Below are positions 1-4,783 of a stretch of DNA of 5,055 nucleotides, piece by piece. Source of the stretch: an uncultured Anaerotruncus sp. (lineage in GTDB: Bacteria > Bacillota_A > Clostridia > Oscillospirales > CAG-272); assembly GCA_958414155.1 (NCBI GenBank), contig CATYWI010000134.1:1-5055 (forward strand), written 5' to 3'. The translations under genes and the position numbers were made by a program. The notes under the pieces were generated by a model. The model was not told the DNA's origin and did not search any database. It saw only the letters and a program-made list of their open reading frames with translations. Position 1 is the first letter of the stretch, and every line of letters begins with the position of its first letter.

Positions 1-5
1 TGCTG

Positions 6-1886
6 TCAGATCAGGCAGGCGGTAACTGTACCCGCCCAGCTGTTGTAGTTTATGTAAGGCGTGCGGGGATCATCTGCTGCACGTCCGTCATGCGAAAGCA
101 CAGGCTGCTCAAGCTCCTCGATCCTGTCGGTCTCGCCGGAGAGCCATGCCTCAAGGCGCAGCTTCACAGAATCAAGACGCTGACGCAGACCGCCGAGGCG
201 CTGCTCCTCGGTTGCAAAACCGAAGGTCTTGTTCTCGGCATACCACTGACGGCGGAATGCAACGATGAAAGCATCGAGCTGGGCTATGACAGCCGGGATG
301 TCCTCGTGTGCCAGGCGGCGAACGGCGTTCCTGTCGCCGTCGAGGTACGCGCGGCGAATGCGGATAGTCAGATCGCACTTGTCCGAAAGCAGGTCGCAAA
401 GCAGACCGAGAGACTCAAAAATGTAGCCCCAACGCTCGTTGTCGGCATGTGCGAGCAACCGCTCCGCCGATTTACGGTAATGCTCCGGAGCTTCGGGTCC
501 GACATGGCGGTCCATAAGACCCTCAAGCGGATCGTTGTAAAGCAGATACTTGCAGGGGCAAACGGGATGTGAGCATTCGCGGGGGGAGGTTCCGGGCAGT
601 GCGTTGGGCAGATCAAAGAGCATAAGCTCGTCAAAGCCCATTCCGAACACCTCGCGGCTGCGTGCCTCAAGCAGCTCGTGCGGCGCCTCGGCGCCGGTAT
701 ACAGGCGCTCGGCAAAATAAAGCAGTGTGGGAAGCGTGGAGAACTGCGATGCCTCGCCGCCGTTATCGCCCCAGCCGGTCACGATAACGCTCGATACGCC
801 GTGTTCCGCGCAGGAATCGAGCTGCAGCTTGGTGGAAGTCAGTGAGAATTTATTGTGCGGCGCAAAGCCCGACCATTTCCATGCGCCTCCGGCGAATATT
901 GTGGGGTTATTGAACTTCAGGTGGCATTCAAGCATATGATCGAATATCTGACGGTCGAGAGAGTAGTAGTCCCAGTATACGAGCGTCACATTGGACGGCA
1001 CCTTTGCCATTATATCGGGTGATATCTCGCCCTCGCGCACACGGTATGTACCGCCGAACGCCATGCGGAAGAACATATCGCTCCACATCATAGGCTCATA
1101 TCCTACTTCGGCGCAGATAGCGGCAACGCGACCAAGATGCTCAAGCATTATCTCGTGCGCCGGACGGTAACCGTTTCGGGTGAGGTATCTGCCGCGACCG
1201 AGCATATGTGCTTCGTCCATTCCGATGTTTATGCGTTTTGAGCGGAATATCTTACGGCAGGCAGTGAGGCAGGCACGCACAAATGTGTATGTTCGCTCAT
1301 CGCCCACAAGCATGATATCGTTGCAGTCAACTATCGAATTGAGCCCGGGCCAGCGCAGAGCGGTCGCAAGGTGAGCCAGCGTCTGCATACAGGGGATGAC
1401 TTCGATCCCGAACATATCCGCATAATCGTCTATTTCGCGCAGCTCCTCGGCGGAATATCTGCCGCGCATACGACCGAAATAGGGGTACTCAGGCACCTCA
1501 TATGTATCTTCGGAATAAAGCATAAGAGAATCATAGCCCATTGCCGCAAGAATGCGGATCATTTTCTTGGCTCCGTTCATATTGAGCACAGCATTGCGCG
1601 AAACGTCAGCCATATAGCAAAGCATATCGTACTTGCCGGTCTCAACATGCTCGCACCCCTCTGCAACAGCCGCGCCGAGCAGTGAAAGCCCACGGAAGAA
1701 TTCATTCTTTTTGCGGTATGTAAGCACAAAGCCTTCCCCGCTCTTGCGGAGCGAAAGCTCATCGCCGGTCTTTACTTCGACCGGAACTCCGCGGGATGTA
1801 AACCGCAGTCCGAGCGCGGGGGCAAGCTCCGCAGCGGCTTCAAGCAGCTTTTTATCGGTACATCTGAGATCTACGTTTTTTGACAT
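6..1886 (-). CDS. GH20 family beta-N-acetylhexosaminidase, GcnA-like
   Basis: This 626-residue protein closely resembles the exo-beta-N-acetylglucosaminidase GcnA group of glycoside hydrolase family 20, which is of nearly the same length. GH20 enzymes remove terminal GlcNAc or GalNAc by substrate-assisted catalysis using an Asp-Glu pair. That pair is visible at D224-E225 in IGMDEAHMLGRGRYL. Other family-like stretches are GYDSLMLYSEDTYE (117-130), PYFGRMRGRY (135-144), PCMQTLAHL (165-173), LVYWDYYSLD, and TGWGDNGGE near residue 375. Residues 1-85 fit the small N-terminal domain, about 90-430 the barrel, and the rest is a charged, probably helical C-terminal region like the GcnA dimerisation domain. 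There is no signal peptide or membrane segment, so it should act in the cytoplasm on imported glycans. The ATG has an AAAGGAG site 7 nt upstream. It lies 39 bp after the nucleoside hydrolase gene, so it is probably the last visible gene of the thioredoxin operon. The family is confident; the exact substrate is not. Confidence 0.93.
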   Translation of the reverse strand: MSKNVDLRCTDKKLLEAAAELAPALGLRFTSRGVPVEVKTGDELSLRKSGEGFVLTYRKKNEFFRGLSLLGAAVAEGCEHVETGKYDMLCYMADVSRNAVLNMNGAKKMIRILAAMGYDSLMLYSEDTYEVPEYPYFGRMRGRYSAEELREIDDYADMFGIEVIPCMQTLAHLATALRWPGLNSIVDCNDIMLVGDERTYTFVRACLTACRKIFRSKRINIGMDEAHMLGRGRYLTRNGYRPAHEIMLEHLGRVAAICAEVGYEPMMWSDMFFRMAFGGTYRVREGEISPDIMAKVPSNVTLVYWDYYSLDRQIFDHMLECHLKFNNPTIFAGGAWKWSGFAPHNKFSLTSTKLQLDSCAEHGVSSVIVTGWGDNGGEASQFSTLPTLLYFAERLYTGAEAPHELLEARSREVFGMGFDELMLFDLPNALPGTSPRECSHPVCPCKYLLYNDPLEGLMDRHVGPEAPEHYRKSAERLLAHADNERWGYIFESLGLLCDLLSDKCDLTIRIRRAYLDGDRNAVRRLAHEDIPAVIAQLDAFIVAFRRQWYAENKTFGFATEEQRLGGLRQRLDSVKLRLEAWLSGETDRIEELEQPVLSHDGRAADDPRTPYINYNSWAGTVTACLI

Positions 1887-1893
1887 GTCGTTA

Positions 1894-1900
1894 CTCCTTT
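1894..1900 (-). promoter_or_regulatory. Ribosome binding site of the GH20 gene
   Basis: The minus strand reads AAAGGAG here, 7 nt before the ATG at 1886-1884. This strong Shine-Dalgarno site fixes the start of the GH20 gene. The 39-bp gap before it shows no promoter, so the gene is probably co-transcribed with the nucleoside hydrolase gene upstream. Confidence 0.75.
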
Positions 1901-1925
1901 AGGTGTGCCTGACGGCTTATTTTCT

Positions 1926-2858
1926 TTATTTGTTCTTTTCGGAGAGCTTGCGGAAGAGGTCGGCGTAAATGGGGTCGCGGCGTATTTTGCGCACATAAAC
2001 ATACGGCTCGCGCGCGGCATCGAACGCATAGCGGCAATCCGACGTCACATACGGACGGGGCAGAACGACCATCGCAAGCGCTTCCGGTTGGGTTATACAC
2101 GCTATCGCGGTGACGTCCCATATCACCTTTGACCATCCGTACGGATTCTTGGTATATGACGCCGTAATGTCGCAAAGATAGTCGCAAAGCTCGTTTTTAC
2201 CGCGCAGATAATACTCGACTTCCGGTATCGTCGTAATGAATGAACTGCACACTCCGTCGCAGGGGATCTGCAGGAGCGGAATGCCCGAGTCAAACACCAC
2301 CTCAGCGGCGGGAATATCCTGACGCAGGTTGAATTCCTTTGTATCCGGGCAGGTGAGTGCGTGTCCGCCAAGCCAGATGAGCGCCGCGCGCTCGCATATC
2401 GCAGGCTCCTTGATTATCGCCGATGCAACATTGGTTATCGCTCCTATGGCAACTATCCAAACCGTTTCATCACTGTTCATAACGGTGCGGATTATGTTGT
2501 CACACGCCGGTGATGAAACATACTCGCTCTTTGAAGGCAGAAAGCGATCTGAGCCGCGGTATACGGGAATATCCTTTGCCTTTTCCGGGTCGGTGAGAGC
2601 GGTTATGCGGAATATCTCATTGTAGCTCTTCTCCATGCCGTCCCCTGCCGAGGTCGAGCGCTTGTTGAGAAAGGGCGCTGCGTTTATCGACAGTATCTCT
2701 ACACGGTCGGGCGAGAGCATTGAATATGCAATGGCATACTGGTCGTCCACCTCGTTATAAGCGTCGGTGTCAAATATGATCTTCTTTTTCTTTCCGTTTT
2801 TAAGCTCTGAAATAAGCTCTCGCGGGGTCATTTTCATGTTCGGAGTCTCCTCGGTCAT
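1926..2858 (-). CDS. Inosine-uridine nucleoside hydrolase family protein, variant active site
   Basis: This 310-residue protein belongs to the nucleoside N-ribohydrolase (IUNH) family, which cleaves the N-glycosidic bond of ribonucleosides to give ribose and base using a bound calcium ion. Supporting motifs are the N-terminal Asp cluster FDTDAYNEVDDQ (29-40), the hydrophobic strand VWIVAIGAITNVASAI (133-148), LGGHALTCPDTKEFN (163-177, with the family EFN), DIPAAEVVFDSG, and a C-terminal WDVTAIA (247-253) supplying the last metal-ligand Asp. Two points are unusual: the Asp cluster is two residues longer than the classical DxDPGxDD, and the classical catalytic His before the final Asp is Trp247. 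The substrate is therefore uncertain. The chosen ATG overlaps the upstream stop as ATGA. An alternative ATG at 2837 (residue 8) has AGGAG 9 nt upstream and may be the true start. The protein has no signal peptide and is probably cytoplasmic. Confidence 0.88.
   Translation of the reverse strand: MTEETPNMKMTPRELISELKNGKKKKIIFDTDAYNEVDDQYAIAYSMLSPDRVEILSINAAPFLNKRSTSAGDGMEKSYNEIFRITALTDPEKAKDIPVYRGSDRFLPSKSEYVSSPACDNIIRTVMNSDETVWIVAIGAITNVASAIIKEPAICERAALIWLGGHALTCPDTKEFNLRQDIPAAEVVFDSGIPLLQIPCDGVCSSFITTIPEVEYYLRGKNELCDYLCDITASYTKNPYGWSKVIWDVTAIACITQPEALAMVVLPRPYVTSDCRYAFDAAREPYVYVRKIRRDPIYADLFRKLSEKNK
2847..2851 (-). promoter_or_regulatory. AGGAG site that favours an internal start of the nucleoside hydrolase
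   Basis: The minus strand has AGGAG here, 9 nt before an ATG at 2837-2835 that is codon 8 of the longer reading. The upstream ATG at 2858 has only an A-rich AAAGAAAAA before it but overlaps the preceding stop codon as ATGA, so it could be used by translational coupling. The Asp motif begins well after both, so either start gives an intact family domain. Confidence 0.5.
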
Positions 2859-3052
2859 TTTTCTTTGTAATAGAGCATGCAGTGGCAGTAGCCCTCAAAA
2901 TCAGGGTCGGCTATCTGGCGGCGAAATTCAGAGCACATGCATTTTGTGTCCGGAGTACGCTCGCGCACGCAGGGGCAGTAGCCTCCCGTGCGGCGCAGAC
3001 CTTCCTTCACCGCTTCCACTACTTCCTTGTTTTCGTTGTAGCGTATTTTCAT
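2855..3052 (-). CDS. Ferredoxin:thioredoxin reductase catalytic-chain-like protein
   Basis: This small protein (65 residues from the chosen ATG) carries six cysteines in three CxC pairs: CPC (26-28), CMC (38-40) and CHC (56-58), the last in GYCHCMLYYKEK. This is the signature order of the catalytic chain of ferredoxin:thioredoxin reductase, in which four Cys bind a 4Fe-4S cluster and two form the redox-active disulfide that reduces thioredoxin. By analogy C28 and C58 would be the active pair and C26, C38, C40, C56 the ligands. The spacing is CPC-X9-CxC-X15-CHC, whereas plant and cyanobacterial enzymes have X16 and X8. No variable chain is visible. Its gene lies 1 bp after the thioredoxin stop codon, which strongly supports a thioredoxin-directed role. 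I chose the ATG at 3052, preceded by GGGGAA, giving the start MKIRYNENKE; a longer reading from 3070 adds six residues but lacks a Shine-Dalgarno site and overlaps thioredoxin by 17 bp. Confidence 0.85.
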   Translation of the reverse strand: MKIRYNENKEVVEAVKEGLRRTGGYCPCVRERTPDTKCMCSEFRRQIADPDFEGYCHCMLYYKEK

Positions 3053-3053
3053 A

Positions 3054-3374
3054 TCATTCCCCAACGGCATCGGATATGAATTTCAGCACCGTCTGTTTGT
3101 CCATATACCTGCTCTCGACGGCAAGGACCTTGCCGTCCTTTATAACGGCAAGCGTGGGAATAAACTTTATTGAAAATTTTTCGGCGAGAGCAGGCTCGTC
3201 GTCAACGTTGACCTTGCACACCTTGATCTCGGGGTGCTCGGCGGCGATTTCCGAAATTATCGGAGCTATCATACGGCACGGACCGCACCATGTCGCCCAA
3301 AAATCTATCAGCACCACACCGTCAGCGTGAGTCACTGTCTCATCGTACATATCGGCAGTAAGTGTTATCTCCAT
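3054..3374 (-). CDS. Thioredoxin
   Basis: This is a 106-residue thioredoxin of typical length. The active site WCGPC is at 29-33, the buried Asp is D24 in LIDFWATWCGPC, and the cis-proline is P73 in FIPT, followed by the usual LAVIKDGK turn. It reduces disulfides of cytoplasmic proteins through the C30/C33 pair. The open frame extends upstream to 3455, but those 27 extra codons run through a promoter and are not thioredoxin-like; the ATG at 3374 has GAAAGG 10 nt upstream and gives the normal N terminus (MEITLTADMYDE). The gene is first in a leftward unit and is followed 1 bp later by the FTR-like gene, its probable reductase. An extra Cys53 lies outside the active site. A classical NADPH-dependent thioredoxin reductase is not in the window. 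Confidence 0.95.
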   Translation of the reverse strand: MEITLTADMYDETVTHADGVVLIDFWATWCGPCRMIAPIISEIAAEHPEIKVCKVNVDDEPALAEKFSIKFIPTLAVIKDGKVLAVESRYMDKQTVLKFISDAVGE

Positions 3375-3384
3375 TTTGTTTTTA

Positions 3385-3390
3385 CCTTTC
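3385..3390 (-). promoter_or_regulatory. Ribosome binding site of the thioredoxin gene
   Basis: The minus strand reads GAAAGG, 10 nt before the ATG at 3374-3372. It decides the start of thioredoxin against the longer open frame that begins at 3455 inside the promoter. Confidence 0.6.
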
Positions 3391-3401
3391 TTTTTCGATC
3401 C

Positions 3402-3420
3402 GCGGACGGCACACGCCCGC
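3402..3420 (-). other. Possible 5'-end hairpin of the thioredoxin transcript
   Basis: On the minus strand GCGGGC (3420-3415) can pair with GTCCGC (3407-3402) over a 7-nt loop, giving a six-pair stem with one G-U pair. The -10 box ends at 3427, so transcription should begin at about 3420 and the hairpin would sit at the extreme 5' end of the mRNA. There is no T run after it, so it is not a terminator. A role in protecting the transcript is only a guess. Confidence 0.35.
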
Positions 3421-3426
3421 AAGTTT

Positions 3427-3455
3427 ATTATACAACAAAAAAACGCCCGGTGCAA
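3427..3455 (-). promoter_or_regulatory. Promoter of the thioredoxin operon
   Basis: The minus strand has TTGCAC (3455-3450), a 17-bp spacer containing a run of seven T, and a perfect TATAAT (3432-3427). The -35 box matches consensus at only three of six positions, but the -10 box and spacing are ideal for a sigma-A/sigma-70 promoter. Expected start is about 3420, giving a leader of about 45 nt before the thioredoxin ATG. It would drive thioredoxin, the FTR-like gene and probably the nucleoside hydrolase and GH20 genes. Confidence 0.7.
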
Positions 3456-3463
3456 TATAAATT

Positions 3464-3481
3464 GAAAAATAATTATTTTTC
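3464..3481. repeat. Perfect 18-bp AT-rich palindrome at the end of the acetyltransferase gene
   Basis: GAAAAATAATTATTTTTC reads identically on both strands and covers the last codons and TAA stop of the O-acetyltransferase gene. It lies 9 bp upstream of the -35 box of the thioredoxin promoter. It could be an operator, a weak AT-only hairpin at the 3' end of the acetyltransferase message, or chance in an AT-rich stretch. Confidence 0.5.
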
Positions 3482-4132
3482 ATCGACGTCATCTGCGCCT
3501 ATCAGAATATTATCAGCCAGAATTTCCGGTTTATGCTTCATACTGTCGGCATCTCCGAGCGTGCGTATCACCCGGCACGGCACGCCGGCGGCAAAACTGC
3601 CGGCGGGGATATCGCGTGTCACAACGCTCCCGGCGCCTATCACGCAGTTATCTCCTATCGTTACGCCCGGGCAGACCGTGACCGAAGCCCCGAACCAGCA
3701 GTTGTTGCCGATATGCACCGGCTTTGCCCAGCAAAGGCGGCGGCGCTCGCCCCCGGCTGTCATTATGGCAAGCCTTTCATCCGCAAGCATCGGATGCAGC
3801 GGCGTTACTATCGTCGTATTGGGTCCGAAATCGCAGTGATCGCCTATCGTCACCTCGGCATCATCCTGTATCGTCAGATTGAAATTACCGAAGAAATGCT
3901 TCCCTATTTTTGTGTGCTTGCCGTAGTGGAAGGCTATCGGTCCCTGGATAAACCCGCCCTCTCCGAATTCGCCGAGCATCTCGGCAAGTATCGCGGCGCG
4001 TTTTTCGGTCTCTTCCTCATATGTATTGTTGTAATCGACATTCAGGTCATGCGTCCTGCGCTTTATTGCCTTAAGCTCCGGGTCGCCCGGGAAAAACATT
4101 ATCCCCGCGCGGATCTTTTCTTCTTCCTTCAT
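3473..4132 (-). CDS. Sugar O-acetyltransferase, maltose/galactoside acetyltransferase type (left-handed beta-helix)
   Basis: This 219-residue protein fits the maltose O-acetyltransferase / LacA group of hexapeptide-repeat acyltransferases, which transfer acetyl from acetyl-CoA to a sugar hydroxyl as trimers. The N-terminal Mac-type segment has MFFPGDPELKAIKRRTHDLNVDYN (12-35). Hexapeptide repeats then form the left-handed helix (about 74-110 and 139-175, for example VTIGDHCDFGPNTTI, VHIGNNCWFGASVTV, VTIGDNCVIGAGSVV). The catalytic His is H113 in VTPLHPM, and the C terminus has the family DIPAGSFAAGVPCRVIR. A tail of about 27 residues beyond this is longer than usual. The acceptor sugar is unknown; such enzymes are often thought to detoxify surplus sugars. 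The ATG overlaps the stop of the kinase-like gene as ATGA, with an AGGAG-containing site about 13 nt upstream, so translation is probably coupled. Confidence 0.9.
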   Translation of the reverse strand: MKEEEKIRAGIMFFPGDPELKAIKRRTHDLNVDYNNTYEEETEKRAAILAEMLGEFGEGGFIQGPIAFHYGKHTKIGKHFFGNFNLTIQDDAEVTIGDHCDFGPNTTIVTPLHPMLADERLAIMTAGGERRRLCWAKPVHIGNNCWFGASVTVCPGVTIGDNCVIGAGSVVTRDIPAGSFAAGVPCRVIRTLGDADSMKHKPEILADNILIGADDVDEK

Positions 4133-4665
4133 TTTATATCAAGCTCTCCTTTATCGGATAAAATGGATTCGATGTCGTACTCACCGTCAAAAAGATGGTA
4201 CGGAAAGCCACAGCGGCGGCAAAGCTCAAGCGTCCGGGCATTTCCGCGTATCAACGCTTCCGGATCAATACCGCCCGACTTTCTTTTTTCAATGATATTT
4301 TCAAAGCCGCAGATGTCCGCAGTGTGCTCTCTTATATATTTCTCACTCATCACAAGACAGACGCGGCGGATATTTTCAATATATCCGGGACCGAAGTCCT
4401 CCGCGCAGTCAAGCGGGATATAACACCCTTCCACCGTAAGATCCTGCCCGTTCTCCACCGCTGTTCTTACTATCTCCCGTGCGATACGCCAGAGATACGG
4501 CGTCAGCTCCGCGTCATCCTCCGGCGTCAGCCGCGTCATGCCGCTGCGGATAAGCCCCATCTTGAGATGATCGAGCGAAAGATAAGGATAGCCGTATTTT
4601 TCAAGTATCATCTGTGCCAGCCGGGTCTTTCCGGTATGTGTCTCTCCGGCAATAAGAATGACCAT
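4129..4665 (-). CDS. P-loop NTPase, small-molecule kinase-like, function unknown
   Basis: This 178-residue protein begins with a beta strand and a Walker A loop, MVILIAGETHTGKT (GxxxxGKT at 7-14), at the extreme N terminus, as in nucleotide kinases, shikimate kinases and 2-phosphoglycerate-kinase-like proteins. Further hints of that fold are LSLDHLKMGLIR (29-40), with D32 in the place of a substrate-binding or catalytic acid; LTVEGCYIP (76-84), a strand that could carry the second acid at E79; and the strand RVCLVMSEKYIREH (101-114). The end (RRCGFPYHLFDG) resembles the last strand of such kinases. I cannot name the substrate. The ATG follows GGGGTG by about 6 nt, and the gene ends in an ATGA overlap with the O-acetyltransferase gene, which suggests a shared pathway, possibly sugar modification by phosphate and acetyl transfer. 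Confidence 0.8.
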   Translation of the reverse strand: MVILIAGETHTGKTRLAQMILEKYGYPYLSLDHLKMGLIRSGMTRLTPEDDAELTPYLWRIAREIVRTAVENGQDLTVEGCYIPLDCAEDFGPGYIENIRRVCLVMSEKYIREHTADICGFENIIEKRKSGGIDPEALIRGNARTLELCRRCGFPYHLFDGEYDIESILSDKGELDIK

Positions 4666-4681
4666 ATCATCACCCCGCTAT

Positions 4682-4710
4682 ATTGTATCACTAAAGCCGG
4701 ACAAAATCAA
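4682..4710 (-). promoter_or_regulatory. Promoter of the kinase-acetyltransferase unit
   Basis: The minus strand has TTGATT (4710-4705), a 17-bp spacer and TACAAT (4687-4682), with TGA directly before the -10 box (an extended -10 TGn). The expected start is near 4675, giving a leader of only about 10 nt before the ATG at 4665. It is arranged back to back with the promoter of the Nudix gene. Confidence 0.65.
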
Positions 4711-4733
4711 CATATTTGCACCGGGTTGATTTT
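4703..4733. repeat. Inverted repeat joining the two divergent -35 boxes
   Basis: AAAATCAAC (4703-4711) and GTTGATTTT (4725-4733) are perfect 9-bp inverted arms around a 13-bp centre. Each arm contains the -35 box TTGATT of one divergent promoter. The symmetry may simply reflect two similar promoters facing away from each other, or may be a binding site for a dimeric regulator controlling both. Confidence 0.6.
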
Positions 4734-4754
4734 TTATATCCGATGTGATATAAT
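4726..4754 (+). promoter_or_regulatory. Promoter of the Nudix hydrolase gene
   Basis: TTGATT (4726-4731) is followed by a 17-bp spacer and a perfect TATAAT (4749-4754), with TGA just before it forming an extended -10. The expected start is near 4761, giving a leader of about 23 nt that contains the GGAGG ribosome binding site. It is one of the best promoters in the window. Confidence 0.75.
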
Positions 4755-4772
4755 TTAAGCAGTAAAAAACAC

Positions 4773-4777
4773 GGAGG
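4773..4777 (+). promoter_or_regulatory. Ribosome binding site of the Nudix gene
   Basis: GGAGG lies 6 nt before the ATG at 4784-4786. Together with the promoter just upstream it shows that the rightward open frame reaching the window end is a real gene start. Confidence 0.8.
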
Positions 4778-4783
4778 ATCGGT

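Noticed and set aside
90..572. Plus-strand open frame of 160 codons opposite the GH20 C-terminal region
   Set aside because: The GH20 frame is continuous here and matches the family length; the opposite frame has no motif or ribosome site.
2767..3330. Plus-strand open frame of 187 codons opposite thioredoxin, the FTR-like gene and the nucleoside hydrolase start
   Set aside because: It spans three well-supported minus-strand genes, and its low-complexity translation matches nothing I recognise.
3375..3455. N-terminal extension of thioredoxin by 27 codons
   Set aside because: The extension runs through the TATAAT promoter and leader, has no ribosome site, and does not resemble thioredoxin or a signal peptide.
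3427..3481. Intrinsic terminator between the acetyltransferase and thioredoxin genes
   Set aside because: The palindrome has only A-T pairs, and the T7 run lies about 13 bp beyond it without a GC stem; I could not support a terminator, though weak termination is possible.
3533..4423. Long plus-strand open frame (296 codons) opposite the acetyltransferase and kinase-like genes
   Set aside because: It is antisense to two genes with clear family motifs, has no recognisable motif and no ribosome binding site of note; it is a by-product of codon bias on the other strand.
4703..4733. Inverted repeat read as a bidirectional terminator because of the T run after the right arm
   Set aside because: The arms are AT-rich and contain the -35 boxes of two divergent promoters, and no transcript is expected to arrive from either side.
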